From: Hexactinellida sp. DTS-2022
Lineage: Eukaryota; Porifera; Hexactinellida
DNA: 64,000 nucleotides
Assembly (NCBI GenBank): GCA_028753945.1
Contig: JAPNXP010000003.1
Span: 3,162,001 to 3,226,000 of the forward strand
Direction of reading: 5' to 3'
The stretch's first letter is position 1; each line of letters opens with the position of its first letter. Made by a program: the position numbers and the translations under genes. The notes under the pieces were generated by a model that worked only from the letters and a program-made list of their open reading frames with translations, searched no databases and was not told the DNA's origin. Shown here piece after piece: positions 21,306 through 32,805 of the stretch.

Positions 21306-22085
21306 AGACTATCGCTTCGCTTATTAGGTCGCTTCGCGGCAGAACACAACCACGATGCGGTTTGTGTGTTTTATGCTTCTAAAATTAATTATAAAGCGTA
21401 AATAGGTCTATAATAGTAAAATTTAACAATTGAAATTTTTAATGATTACGTCATCATGCGGTAGTGAGTAAGCATATTGATAACCTGGTATGATCAACAT
21501 GTCCGCATCATTACTGTACATGTTCTAAAAAATTTCAGAATTTGATTTCATAGAGGGTGCGAATTATCTGCGTTTAATGGACTTCTCAAATGTGATAATG
21601 ACGTCATAACATGGTGAGGAGTAAGAAATTTTCACTGGAAACCTGAATAAATATATACACACATATAATTGTTTCCATGTTTCGAGTTGATTGAAGAAAC
21701 TAGACGGTTTACAAGTATGATATTTGGCAATTGGAGTAACCTTAGGCCACCGTCAACAAGTTGAGGTTTCTACTCGAATTTTCCAAATTCCTCGCCAATT
21801 TATGACATTATTCTCAAATTTTCAGATGCGCGAAAATTCACTTCATCTGAAAATTCGCACCCTCTAAGAGACAAAAATCTGAAAATTTAATAGTATTTGT
21901 ACATTTATAATACGGACATATTGGTCACACCATATTATCAAAATGCTTACTATTATAGAAAAATGACGTATTCATTAAAATTTCACTATTTAGGCCTATT
22001 TATGCTATATAATTAATGTTAGAACTATTAACTACACACCCACCGCTAAGCGGTTGGTGTGTGGTTGATTCTTCCGCGAAGTGAA
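21306..22085. mobile_element. Two head-to-head Helitron-like copies
   Basis: The left half (about 21306-21648, minus orientation) and the right half (about 21650-22085, plus orientation) are inverted relatives of the element at 42455-42966. Each ends outwardly in hairpins of the type gaagcg/cgcttc. The left copy lacks its 5' part and joins the other at about 21648. Shared internal landmarks include atgacgtcat near 21600 and ttgaggtttctactcg near 21765. Confidence 0.6.
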
Positions 22086-23244
22086 TAGTTTTATTAATTT
22101 GTAAATAATTTATTGTTATTAATTCACAGAATCGGCTTTATTAATTATAGTACGTTTGTATAATTAGTACAAATAGAAATACGTAGTATAGTATCTATGT
22201 TACTGATTTGAATAATAGAATTGACATCAACTGTAAAATGCCCCGTGTTTCATTGCACTTGTATGAAACACATCTTCACTAAGAAACAACTATTATAATA
22301 ATGACATTTAGTGGAAATAGGCATTTTTGGTAGCAGATACCTACTCGTGAAGTATTATTGACTTATATCCTGCCCTCTCAAAAGTATTCGTACTGCAAAA
22401 TAACTCCATTGAAAATAGTACTATAGCATTTTATTATTAACGTGTGTTGTATACAAAATACACTAACCAAACAAAATAATTTTAAATACAGGTATTTTAT
22501 TCCAGACAGAATATGCTGCTTGTAGCGTATTAACGGCTGCTTAAACTACTCTGAAATCAAGTTAAATACCTTGCTATAATTATAAATTCCATAGCATTGT
22601 GATTTTAAGTAGTTTTTATCCAATATCCATAAAGTGGCATGTGTTCCTGCCACGTGACACAAATGGGAATGTGGCTGCATCCAGGCTTTCATCCTGGAAA
22701 AAATTACCCCGCTCCTAGATTTTGTTAGAGCTCGTTCAGTTTTAATTTTGTACGCCTAGATTAGTCATCTTGTATTAAGTCTATGGGAGCAACTCTCGAT
22801 ATTGTAGGCCTAGAATCGATTTTTGTACGCCTAGATAAAAATCCTGCCAAATACGCTCCTTTAGGCGCGCCCAGCACGCCTGGATAACACCCTGGCTGTA
22901 TCTCAGTGGAAAATAATTGTAATGATTAGAAATTAAACACCTAGAGTAATTCGACCATGTGGTGTTCAAATCTGAAATCAATATTTTAATTGCTTCATAA
23001 TTATAAGAAATTATATATTTAATTTTGTTCATTATATAGTTAATGAGTTTAATCCCTCCATAAAAATGTAAATTCCAAAATTTAGCTATTTTATTTTACT
23101 TTACATATCGTTTTATGTAAACAGCCATGTTGAAGCTTCTACAAACGTTATTATGCTGCTAGAAGCTTGAATGCATGAATACAAATTATTGTTGTTCAAA
23201 TAGTTTTGGTTGGTTAGTGTACACGTTGTATTGTAATTTTGATT
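22086..23244. other. No gene seen
   Basis: This is AT-rich DNA. Short frames are present, and none has recognisable protein features. I saw no terminal repeats that define an element. Confidence 0.6.
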
Positions 23245-23498
23245 TCAGATTCGTATTCTACGCACCGAATTACCCATTGTTTTTTCAACTCATTACCTGT
23301 TTACTAGGTTAAAGATTATCATCTAATGTCACTACGTGCCCCTTGTTCCCACCTTATACCATAGTGGTATTTGGAAAAAGTGATACATGTTGTCGAAAAA
23401 ATATAATTTTTTTAAAACTAATCAATATGTAATTGAGTTGAAAGCTTCTACAATTGATATGTCGTAACGGTAGAATACGAATCTGAAATCACAATTGA
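23245..23498. repeat. Inverted repeat (short foldback)
   Basis: The segment gatttcagattcgtattctac near 23250 is inverted near 23470 (gtagaatacgaatctgaaatc). The arms are about 25 bp and enclose about 200 bp of noncoding sequence. Confidence 0.7.
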
Positions 23499-23511
23499 AA
23501 TATCCCTTATA

Positions 23512-23818
23512 CACGTGCGCTCCAACCTCCCTTATCCGGGCACTGTGGTCCGGAGGGTGCCCGTAACAAGGGATTTTCCCGGGTCTGAGAAATACAATGG
23601 CTGTTACACATGGAAATCCAGTGTCTGATCCATATATTTTCTAAATTCATTCAAATTTAAAACATGTTTTTAACGGGGTGTGGATAATTTAAAATATGTA
23701 TCTGGTAAATAAATTTTTAATTAAACTCGATTATTTACTAAATTAATACATATTTAGTTTGTCTTTACACCAAAAGGGTGCCCGAATCTGGGAGGTCCGG
23801 ATGAAGGAGGTTTGAGTG
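23512..23818. mobile_element. Tc1/mariner-like MITE
   Basis: The ends cacgtgcgctccaacctccc and ggaggtttgagtg are imperfect inverted repeats with TA on each side (23510-23511 and 23819-23820). Inside, gggtgcccg occurs near both ends. The length is 307 bp with no coding sequence. Confidence 0.6.
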
Positions 23819-24015
23819 TATTTTGAATAAGGCCACAAAAAATAAATTATTTGTTTATAATCCCCGCCCGTCTCAATTTTTATCCTCCGTTCGGACAATA
23901 TAAATTATTTTATTAGGCATGCATAATGTTTAAATATACAATTTTATATATTATTAAATATTTCGCGTTAGCTCATCCTTCCTTAAAATGTTAACTTTTA
24001 CTAATATACGTATAG

Positions 24016-24640
24016 TCGTGACCTTCGATTTATAAGGCCATACCACTGAGTATATTTTTCTGGACCATGGATTACTTAAAGTCCATTGATAAATAGGTTA
24101 TTTATATTATCTCCATAAATTGTAATGATATACGTCATAAATATACTACAGTAAAACCTCTAGAAAGTGAACACCCTGGGGACCAGCCAAAACGTTCACT
24201 TTTGAGAGGTGTTCAGTTTTCATTGATCATAACGTGTGTCTAAAGCAATGGGAAAATTTGGGACAGAAAAGTATCATACTTTGGAGGTGTTCACTTTATG
24301 AGGTTTTACTGTATAACTATATAGGACCTTGGTATCAAAGTATACATAGCATCCTTCAGAATTGTGCTATTTCACCATATGAATACGTAATCGCTATTTT
24401 GGGTGCGAAATATCGTGTTTTAATAACCTGCTTTTACCATAGTTAACTAACTTCATTGAAAATAGTACTATAGTATGTTTAGGCCACATAAATAAATTAG
24501 TTATGGTTCATTTTAGGAAATATACATATCCAGGCAACCGAGGAATGTGTCAACATTCCATTTATAATTTCAATATATTTATTTTAACAATTCCTGGACA
24601 TCATAATGTTCCATTCTTGAACATTTATACCGCGTTTAAG
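24016..24640. mobile_element. Foldback palindrome family, partial copy
   Basis: The left end tcgtgaccttcgatttataa and the inner arm to about 24445 match the left arm of the palindrome at 43414-44477. Bases about 24490-24640 match part of its right arm, including the motif ggaatgtgtcaacattcc. The outer right end is missing. A TA-flanked MITE (24149-24311) interrupts the left arm. Confidence 0.7.
24149..24311. mobile_element. Tc1/mariner (pogo-like) MITE, 163 bp
   Basis: The ends cagtaaaacctc and gaggttttactg are exact inverses, with TA on each side (24147-24148 and 24312-24313). Subterminal gtgaacac/gtgttcac extends the inverted repeat. Comparison with the intact palindrome at 43414-44477 supports a clean insertion in the arm. 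Confidence 0.9.
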
Positions 24641-24762
24641 GATTACAAACACTTGAGAGGGGTGTAGGCTATAGATTTCTGCAAATTGAATGGCATCATT
24701 AAAAATGGTGTATCTAGTGTAATTCCGTGAATTTCCGGGCAATCTCTTACAATTTCATTAAG

Positions 24763-24829
24763 TGATTTGATAAAATTATTCGATATTCACCGTGATTTAC
24801 CATAAATATCAAATAATTTTATCAAATCA
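24763..24829. repeat. 18-bp perfect stem hairpin
   Basis: The arm tgatttgataaaattatt (24763-24780) is exactly inverted at 24812-24829. A weaker version with a similar loop lies at about 41698-41760. Confidence 0.85.
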
Positions 24830-24832
24830 CGT

Positions 24833-24960
24833 TTTACAGGGTCGGTATGTGCATAAGTATACCAAGGTAGTTGAATGGAGTCGAAAGAGGGGTCACTCGA
24901 TTGGGTAAGGACACAATTGGAGAAAGGAATTTTTGACACATTCCTGATACATTCCAGCGT
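24833..24960 (-). repeat. Diverged relative of the 573-1055 repeat core
   Basis: On the minus strand the sequence shares the order ggaatgt...aattcctttctc...tcgagtgacccct...ttcgactcc with the inverted-repeat arms at 573-1055 and 3290-3775. Only this core is alike. The protein frame it shares with them is shifted at its start, so it is not evidence for a gene. Confidence 0.55.
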
Positions 24961-25252
24961 TGCTATGGATTTTTTTCCAAATATGGTCATGTGATATATC
25001 AAATTATCGGAAATTTTACTTTGAAACCGAATTCAACAATAAAAAGACGATATAACTTAATTTGAACAAGTTTTTATGGGAAACACGTCCGGCGAACACT
25101 ATCGGACGTGGTTACTTTGGCGAGCTGTCATGGCCGATATAGACTTTCTATTACTTCAATATCCAAAAATGTTCGCACTACATCAAAGTACATCTGTACA
25201 AATTTTGGTGCTTTTATCAAAAAATGAACAATTATATGGTTGTGCCGCTGCA

Positions 25253-25732
25253 CTAATTTGATTTGATTTGATTTAAGATAATTTTAAGTGGCAAAATATC
25301 TGATTTGATTTGATTTAAAATAGTTTGATCCTCAAATGATTTGATTTGATTTGATTTGAAATAATTTCAAATCATTTTCAATTCACTTCCAGATTATTTT
25401 CAAGCCATTTTCAATTCTTATTCAAATCATTTCAGATTATTTAATCATTTTCAGCTATATTTCAACTATACATGATCATTTTTCAAAATTTGAATAGGAT
25501 TTTATAGATTTCGGAAATGATTTGAACAGATCATTTTCAGCTCTATTTCAATTAACAAGATCATTTTTCAAAATTTGAATATGATTTGATAGAGATTCGG
25601 AAATTATTTGAACGTTTTCAAATATTTGATTTGGTTTGATATTATTTGAAATTTCAAATATTTGATTTGATTTGATTTGAAATTTTTTGAAATCTCAAAT
25701 GATTTGATTTGATAAAAAATTAATGATTAATT
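25253..25732. repeat. atttg-rich simple-repeat element
   Basis: Both ends are arrays of tttgattt (25253-25360 and 25620-25720), and the sequence ends in ttacaaccctg. The plan resembles the hAT MITEs at 1063-1691 and 37403-37873, which have simple-repeat termini next to (c)agggttg-type tips. No TSD was found, so it is probably a decayed member. Confidence 0.5.
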
Positions 25733-25734
25733 TA

Positions 25735-26171
25735 CAACCCTGTTTTATATACAATGCATTTAGCAAAGAGAATCGATTGTTGTCGATTTTACAGTAGTAA
25801 TTGTCTAATTCTTTCTTTTTATAGTTTCTAGAGTAGTATTACAGTATATTTTCTATGGGGGAAGAAAAATTATTTGGTCTTGCAATAATATCTGCCCATG
25901 GACGTGAAATACAAATAGAGCCAAAGGAAATAATCAACGAAATGGCCAAAACTTCAGGAAAATCGACATTATTTTGTAGTAGTCACTTGTAGTATAAGTA
26001 AAGACAACAATATTTGCTAAAATGAATAATATATTTAAACAATATTTCAGGTAATTTTAGACCCATAGTCTCTGGGGTTTCCACTGATTTGGATAGATAG
26101 ATATAATTGTAACTAATGAGCAAAATATTTCGTGGGGGGCATGCCCCTCCCCCCCCCTGGCTATACTACTG
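25735..26171 (+). mobile_element. hAT (ZMYM1-like) remnant, 3' end
   Basis: This sequence is a paralogue of 53570-54278 and ends gggggg...ccccccctggctatactactg, a hAT-like terminus. It holds the transposase C-terminal exon at 25855-25992. The left end is not identified. It abuts a Helitron-like copy on the right. It preserves the empty site of the MITE inserted at 53723. Confidence 0.65.
25855..25992 (+). pseudogene. hAT transposase C-terminal fragment
   Basis: This 45-codon frame starts MGEEKLFGLAIISAHGREIQ and continues to IINEMAKTSGK. It resembles the C-terminal dimerisation end of ZMYM1-like hAT transposases, whose usual pattern is RL-x-x-LAL-x-x-H-R followed by an acidic helix and a conserved Phe-Ala/Met-Ala. 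The rest of the transposase is absent. A second copy at 53686-54078 is split by a MITE. Confidence 0.55.
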
Positions 26172-26617
26172 CTTCGCTTCGCGGTTGATGTGTGGTTTAT
26201 ATACTTCTAACATTGATTATAAAGCGTAAATAGACCTAAATAGTCAAATTTAACAATGTGAAATTTTAGTAATTACGTCATCATGCGATAATGAGTAAGC
26301 ATATTAGCAATCTGGTGTGACCAACGTGTCCGCATCATTAATGTACATGTTCTATTAAATTTTCAGAGTTTTATCTCTTAGAGGCGCGAACTATGTGATA
26401 TTAAGTGAATTTTCAGGCTTCTCGAAATGTGACAATGACGTCAAAACTAGTCGAGGTGTGAGAAATTTCGAGTGGAAACCTCAACTTGTTGGCGGGGGTC
26501 AAAAGTTACCCCTATATGCCAAAAATTGCATTTGGAAACCGTCCACTTTCTTCAATCAACTCATAACATTACAAACAAATATAGCACATAAATAGGTTTG
26601 TGTTATATTATTATAGA
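26172..26617 (-). mobile_element. Helitron-like copy (3' truncated)
   Basis: Read on the minus strand, it starts after an A with tctataataatataacac, matching the start of 42455-42966, and shares its body (atgacgtcaaaac, tgtccgcatcattaatg, gattacgtcatcatgcg). It ends among cgaagcg hairpins where the hAT remnant begins, so its 3' tip is lost. Confidence 0.65.
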
Positions 26618-26636
26618 TTCTATCTTGGTTTGTTAA

Positions 26637-26746
26637 CCCTCGTCTGGCTAGGAATGTAAAATTGAAACTGAAAGTTAATTGAATTTCAATTGAAAGTGAA
26701 AGTGGGGTTTTTCTATTTATACATTTTACCCCAAGCCATCCGAGGG
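26637..26746. mobile_element. piggyBac-like MITE, 110 bp
   Basis: The flanks are TTAA at 26633-26636 and 26747-26750. The inner ends ccctcgtctggct and agccatccgaggg are imperfect inverted repeats starting CCCT as in piggyBac. The adjacent 26751-26870 repeats the interior motif aattgaaagtgaaagtg, so part of the element may be duplicated in tandem. Confidence 0.7.
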
Positions 26747-26870
26747 TTAAGTTAATAATTATCTCTTAGTTTCCAATTGAAAGTGAAAGTGAAAGTGAAA
26801 ATTGAATTAAATTTCAATTGAAAGTGAGTGGTTTTTTCTATTTATACCTTGGACCCCACGGCTCTACGTC

Positions 26871-27784
26871 ATATTATTAAGTTAATTAACAATCCATTAT
26901 TAGTCACACATGATAATTGATAATACATTTTAAACATGGTAAAATAAAAACCAGGTCATTTCCTTGGGAAAATTATATTACATTGAATATAAAGACGGTA
27001 GATAGTTACTGAGTGCAATTATCGCATTTACAAGTTTTTTATATCGTAGTTGAGTATAAATCATGGATTTAACCACGCAACTTAAGAATTATAGGTTTTA
27101 TACAATGCTAAAGAAGATAAAAATACTCAAAAATTGATGTAAACCGTTAATTAAACCTAGAATTGGTTAGCATGTATTCATTTTTATTTATAAATAGAAA
27201 GAACATCCTTAGGAGAATTCAATCTCTATATTTTCAATTTGTAATTCGAATTACGAATCACTGGAACTGAACACTAATTTCGATATAACTGAGAAAAGAC
27301 GAAATTGATAATTCGGGTTTCGAGGTGCATATTGTCTATCTCCTATGTAAATTTCAAATCGCGATCAATAATGGTCTAGTCAAGCTGCTGGATACGGCCG
27401 GCCGGCGCCCATCAGAACGATTTTAGAACTGTGCATCTTCTAGTATAAAACTATAGTTGGACTCTATTATAACGTTTTTACTAGAAGCATACTAAAAAAT
27501 GGAAGTGGTTTCAGTACTGGCCCACTACATACTTAAGTAGTCGGCACATTAATTTGTTCAAATTCAAATGGATAGTTCGTACTAAAGTTTCTTAACTAAG
27601 TTGAACTTAAGTTCGAATTTAACTCTTAGTGAATACTTCAGTCCAAGTTTAGTGCTTAAGTTCTTAGTGAATACGGCTTCTGACTTCCAAATAAGAAGAT
27701 ACTGAACTGAATGAAGTGCGTATAATTTAGGCACCTGTTTAACTTAGTTACTATGAGTTATTTTTTAGAAGGGTGGGACCTTTT
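26871..27784. other. No gene seen
   Basis: This is noncoding AT-rich sequence. A short piece at about 27505-27530 (ttcagtactggcccactac) matches one end of the small inverted repeat at 57198-57288. Confidence 0.55.
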
Positions 27785-27984
27785 ATTTGATTGAGTAGGG
27801 TATAATACGAATTAACAAACGTTGCGAGAGATCTTTTGTGATTGTTCCGTCGCTAAACCGGAACAGAAGGGGTCGATAATATAAATTAAGCAATATTTGT
27901 GAACATGTTTCAACTAAAATCATTCTACTTAAGTAAAAGGTACGTTGCTAATTATATAAATGTATGCACTTTAAGCACATATAT

Positions 27985-28566
27985 CAGGCCTGGGGTCAAT
28001 TACTCTAAAATGTAATATATTACTATTACTATTACTTATATTTCTTCCTATTACTATTACTATTACTATTACAATTACATTATAATAATATGTAATATAT
28101 TACTATTACTATTACTATTACTATTACTATTACTATTACTATTACTTTTAATATTACTATTACAAATTACTAGACATTTACTAAGACTCTGCTATGATTC
28201 AGAATGTCTGAAGTTTATTATTTTAATTGATTATCCCACACAAACAAAACATATATTATCTAACCTAAGCAAACAACTAATTTCAATAAAGTGACAAATT
28301 CAAATCGATAATCATCTTGCCTTAAATTTATTTTAACAACTTCCTATTTCTTCACGAAAAATCAAATAAGCCAGCCCGAAGTTGTAGAATTGTAATAGAT
28401 AATTCCTATTACAATAGGTTCTATTACTATTACTATTACTATTACATCCTATTTGAAACACTATTACTTATTACTATTACTATTACTTATTACTATTACT
28501 ATTACTTCTAAAATGTAATCGTTACTAATACAATTACTATTACATATTACTATTACCCCAGGCCTG
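27985..28566. mobile_element. hAT MITE with (attact)n interior
   Basis: The ends caggcctgggg and ccccaggcctg are exact inverses, flanked by a perfect 8-bp TSD, acatatat (27977-27984 and 28567-28574). Long attact arrays form both subterminal regions in the same orientation, and they are simple-sequence expansions. It lies just downstream of the host gene. Confidence 0.9.
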
Positions 28567-28724
28567 ACATATATACATAAATATTATTCTTAAAGTTAGT
28601 AGTTAATGGCAAAAAAATTAACAATCTATAATTAAAAAAACAAAATATAGGGAGAATAAATATAGTAGTATCAAAAATTCGAAGAATATAAAATTAACAA
28701 TAAACTAAAAATGATTAATAAGAA

Positions 28725-31334
28725 TTAATAATTTGGATGTCTTACCCCCAATTCAGGGGGATCAGTAGTTGGTATTGGGGGAGCAGATGAATCATCTGAT
28801 GAGGATAAATACTCCTTATCAGGAATATTGTCGATACCTACTCTGACCAAATTAAGATTATGTGGCAGTGGAAAGTGCAGTGGGGAAAGTGAGGGTATTT
28901 GAGGGGGTTGATATGAAGGATTCCGATCAAATAGTTCAATTGAACGAGCAGAACGAATTTCAGTATTCCCAGCTCGAACATATTTTGGTGGTTGCTTAAC
29001 CTTTTGAGAGTCTTCATGTGTATGAATACCTCTGATTGGGCTTGTCGAATGCTGAGTGAAATGCGTTGATTCTATTGAAGTAGCAATACCAGAATCTCGG
29101 TATTTCGAAATCTCGTTTGAAGTTTCCACATCTGAAAGAAAAATTTTTGATTCTTGTGAAACTGACAGCATATCATTAGAGGGCGCCTGTGAAATAAAGT
29201 TTTCTTCTAATTGGTCTGGTATTATTCTAGAAAAACAGGGCGGCCGTGGTCTAGGCATAAGGTTAGGAGTCTTTATACGCGGATGTACTATAATAGGCAT
29301 GGGAGGAGATAAGGGTGGATGGGTGGGATTGATAAATCCTTCATGCGTAGAAGGAGTAAGCTCTAATTGCTGGCTTGCTTCAGGGTCTATAATGTTGAAT
29401 TGCTGCATTAATTCTTCAGTAATAGACTTTATACGCGTTGGGTCAGGGTCATTAAGAATCATAACTGGATGAATTTGCTGAAAATTCTTTGGTCCTTCTG
29501 TAGAAAAAATAGGTTTAATTTCCTTTCCCATCCCTGTGATATCTAATCTTGATATATCAATTTTTGTATTAGTATCCCCTAGATAAGATGTTTTGAATGA
29601 AAATAGCTCTTGATCGGTGATATTCTTCTCCTCTGCCATGAGAGTTGCCTGTGTAAATATATTATCAGGATCTGATTCAAGAGTTGAATTCGCAAATTTA
29701 AATTCTACAAATAAATCTGCTATCTCATTATCATTCGCATCCTGTATTGTAATAGGAATTTTCTTTTCTTTAGATAGTGATTGCGATAAACTCCCAACTT
29801 CATTGGAATCAAATATGGGTTTATCGGTTATCTTCGTGGGTGATGCCAGTTCTAATAACTGCGCAAGAGTCTCACTCTCAACTTTGGATAATATCACACT
29901 AAATCCTGGTTCAGTTAACATACACTGATCTGAAATTTCAGGTAAGTCCGCAATACTTTGTTCATCAAGTAATGTAGTATCTGTCATCAGAGATTGATTT
30001 CTAGCTTTAGTTTGAAAATTGGAGATTGAATTGGTTTCATCAATCATAATATCAATTCCTGGATATAACAGTTTTAGATCTGAATCAGATGCTAAGTTGG
30101 TGTTAGAAGTAGAATAATCAATTTCACAGCAAATGGAGGAGTAAGGGTCAACTGAAGGTTTATCATATTCTGATGATTGACCCAGTATAGTGATGGGTCC
30201 CGTAGAACTAGAGGGACGTCTAGGAGTTGCTTTTGGGGGCAATGGATTATATCCAATCCGATTAGAAAGTGGCCTATGAGCAGGCATTGGAGCCTGAACA
30301 CATCTAAGTTTAAGAGAACTTCTTGGAATAGGAATTCTCTGAACTGAAGAGAGTGGAATCTTGATTGTTCCTTTTTCAATATATTTTGTCTCTGAATAGT
30401 CGATTTCCGCAAACATACTAGGAGGTCTCCTTAGTGTTTCAGGTGAGTTATCAAATTCAGGTGCATTAACAGGGATTACAGCATGTGGACAATATTTTGA
30501 TTCTTTTAAATTACTTCTCCTTTTGGCAATGGGTTTGTATTCATTTACTGAAGGATTATTAAGTGATCGGGAGAGAATAGGCACTGCATGTACAGTCGTT
30601 GAATCAGAGATTGGATCATGAGTAATAATTGGAATAGGAGGAGGAAGCCGAAGGACAATACACTCATCATCAAATGATTGCTCAGAGAAGAGATCATTAG
30701 TGGAAGAGTTATCAAATTGTATACGGTTAGGATCATTCTCTTGTTTATGTTCAGAGTCAGAATTTACTAGTTCACTATTTAAAATGTCTGTATTCGGATG
30801 TGAATCATTAATATTCCCTTTATTGACATCCTCTGTAAAATCCTTCCTGTTTTTTACAGTAGTTAACAGTGTACGAGCGGAATCTACATGTGTTGTTTTG
30901 TATAGATTCTTCTTCGCTTCAACAGGTAAATGAAGTGTATGGATATCGAGGGTACGCGGATATAAGTGCTCATATTTTGAATGCCATGAATATGTGCTGA
31001 GGATAGTGTCGCTGCGAGCCTTTAGAGATTTATCACTAGCACTTCTGGGAATAAATCCGCTAGTGAAAGGTGAAAGAGTTTCATCAACGTTATCAAACCC
31101 GGTTGGGCTAGGAGGTGTCTTTACAAGATTGGTTAAACGTTCTAAACTTATTTCAGCATACTTTAAAACGGGTGGAGGAGGGATGCCAGTTAGAATAACT
31201 GGGACAGTGAAACTTTCCTGGAAATTTTCAGAATGAATAACTTCGATGTTAATATTTGGTGGAAGGATATCAGCTGTTGAATCGTTGATCTCAGCCTCGA
31301 CTTCAAGAGGAATGTCAGTACTAATATCTTTTTC
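28725..31334 (-). CDS. Host gene, last coding exon (unknown Pro/Ser-rich protein)
   Basis: The frame is open for 870 codons, including the stop. A 3' splice site, cacttttatag, precedes 31334, and the first codons read EKDISTDIPLEVE. The exon fits in phase 0 with the donor at 34662. The product is low in hydrophobic segments and rich in Pro, Ser, Thr, Asp and Glu, with short proline clusters (IPPPPVLKY, LRLPPPIPII, THPPLSPPMPIIVHP). It ends PPELGVRHPNY. No catalytic or membrane domain is visible, so it looks like a long disordered tail with possible SH3/WW-type ligand motifs. Its length without stops inside a repeat-rich region strongly supports a real gene. Identity is unknown. Confidence 0.75.
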   Translation of the reverse strand, partial: EKDISTDIPLEVEAEINDSTADILPPNINIEVIHSENFQESFTVPVILTGIPPPPVLKYAEISLERLTNLVKTPPSPTGFDNVDETLSPFTSGFIPRSASDKSLKARSDTILSTYSWHSKYEHLYPRTLDIHTLHLPVEAKKNLYKTTHVDSARTLLTTVKNRKDFTEDVNKGNINDSHPNTDILNSELVNSDSEHKQENDPNRIQFDNSSTNDLFSEQSFDDECIVLRLPPPIPIITHDPISDSTTVHAVPILSRSLNNPSVNEYKPIAKRRSNLKESKYCPHAVIPVNAPEFDNSPETLRRPPSMFAEIDYSETKYIEKGTIKIPLSSVQRIPIPRSSLKLRCVQAPMPAHRPLSNRIGYNPLPPKATPRRPSSSTGPITILGQSSEYDKPSVDPYSSICCEIDYSTSNTNLASDSDLKLLYPGIDIMIDETNSISNFQTKARNQSLMTDTTLLDEQSIADLPEISDQCMLTEPGFSVILSKVESETLAQLLELASPTKITDKPIFDSNEVGSLSQSLSKEKKIPITIQDANDNEIADLFVEFKFANSTLESDPDNIFTQATLMAEEKNITDQELFSFKTSYLGDTNTKIDISRLDITGMGKEIKPIFSTEGPKNFQQIHPVMILNDPDPTRIKSITEELMQQFNIIDPEASQQLELTPSTHEGFINPTHPPLSPPMPIIVHPRIKTPNLMPRPRPPCFSRIIPDQLEENFISQAPSNDMLSVSQESKIFLSDVETSNEISKYRDSGIATSIESTHFTQHSTSPIRGIHTHEDSQKVKQPPKYVRAGNTEIRSARSIELFDRNPSYQPPQIPSLSPLHFPLPHNLNLVRVGIDNIPDKEYLSSSDDSSAPPIPTTDPPELGVRHPNY

Positions 31335-31472
31335 CTATAAAAGTGACAAATTAAAACTATAATATATTATTGAATAATATCGGGTCACATCAGTAGCGTA
31401 CTGTAATAAAAGTAGTCGACTCCGCTTAATGGGTCAACCGCCTAAATCGATCACTCATTCAGGAATAGAATA

Positions 31473-31658
31473 CAGGTAAACCTCTAAAAGCGGCACCTCT
31501 GAATTAAGACAACCTCCGAAGATACGGCACAAACCATTCTCCCGATTGACTTTCCAATATAAATAATGCATGTGGGGGCAACCTCCGAAATGCGACAACC
31601 TCCGAATATCCGGCACAAGCGCCGCTCCAAAAAGTGTCGTATTTCGGAGGTTTACCTG
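31473..31658. mobile_element. Tc1/mariner-like MITE, 186 bp
   Basis: The ends caggtaaacctc and gaggtttacctg are inverse, flanked by TA (31471-31472 and 31659-31660). The interior repeats acaacctccgaa three times. Confidence 0.9.
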
Positions 31659-31791
31659 TAGTCTCAAAACAAAATACTTTCGGTTATTTGGGTTAAATTT
31701 CGCTTAAATTTCGCTTAAATTTTGGTTATTCTAGTCCAAAACTGTGTTTACTAGAAAACTGGCTAAAAAGAGTTTACCGAATATACGAATA

Positions 31792-31856
31792 CAGGTAAAC
31801 CTCCCAAAGCGGCACCCATCGGGAGAATAATTTTGTGCCGCTTCTCGGAGGTTGCT
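31792..31856. repeat. Half copy of caggtaaacctc MITE family
   Basis: It starts after TA with caggtaaacctcccaaagcg and contains a cccatcggg...gtgccgcttctc hairpin. A close relative lies at 46174-46236, with the same internal sequence. The other terminal repeat is missing here, unless the internal hairpin of ~60 bp is the whole element. Confidence 0.65.
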
Positions 31857-32158
31857 CGTTTATTTTCAATCAATCAGATTGCAGCCTCAAAAAATATTTC
31901 TATTATGCACAATCTATTTATACTAATTGATGAAATCTGCTAATACATACCAACAAACCCTCGAATTTAATTGCCTAACATATTTTGTCACCTTCAAATG
32001 TGAATATTTCTCTTCAAAAACCAATAGATCGTTGTCGCAGTACAAAATTACCCCTATATACAAATTTTCAGCTTTCTGGGACTCGTACTCTTTCCAATCA
32101 ATTCTGGACAAACACACAAACAAACACACAGACAACAATTCCTCTTTTAATATATAGA
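31857..32158 (-). mobile_element. Helitron-like 5' end fragment
   Basis: On the minus strand, it starts after an A with tctatatattaaaagagg, followed by a gtgtgtttgtttgtgtgtttg tract and a segment (attggaaagagtacgagtcc) shared with 47447-47620. No 3' end was found, so the fragment is probably truncated. Confidence 0.5.
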
Positions 32159-32410
32159 TAGAAGCAACTTCGCATGGGATATCCCAACCTTCAGTTTCCC
32201 GAATGTATTTGTACAGTGACAGATGCACTATGTTTTGTTCCCGAGATTATATAGTTTTGCCAAATCAAATTGATCAATTACAAATTCAGCAAAAATTCTT
32301 GGAATTAAATGGCTTTCCAACTTGTACTCGGATCAGAGTGGACCATGGGTCAACATTGGTGACCCATGACCCATCTGACATCCCTGTAATGAAGATCTAT
32401 TTGTAAACAG

Positions 32411-32805
32411 CAAGGCTGGATTCGGTTAACCGGCTAACCGGTTAACCGTTGCTGACATCGGTTAACGGTTAGAGATTATATTAACCAGTTAGCCGGTCTG
32501 GTGAATATTAGCAGAGTTATTGGGAAATTAATGTATAAAGTATTAAAAACTTTTGAATTTTTCTGAATATGTATTCATAAATCCATTTCTCATCACTAAT
32601 TAATTTATTTTATCGGACAACATTGATTTAAATATACCTAAAGCACGAAATGTATCAATTAATATACTTATGCGGTTATACTTTATACAGCTGAGTGTTA
32701 TTATGTAGTATAATCAAATTTTTATAAAGGATTTATTGTATTGAGTAGGATGGGCGGTTAACCGGTTAACCGTGGCGAGAAATCGAATTAACCAACCCCA
32801 CCCTT
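32411..32805. mobile_element. MITE with ggttaacc arrays
   Basis: The left end caaggctggattcggttaa and the right end ttaaccaaccccacccttg are imperfect inverted repeats. Each is followed inward by repeats of cggttaaccggttaacc, which fold strongly. No TSD was seen. It lies in the host-gene intron. Confidence 0.6.

Noticed and set aside
28005..28560. CRISPR-like regular attact repeats
   Set aside because: The unit is a 6-bp microsatellite without spacers, inside a hAT MITE of a eukaryotic genome.
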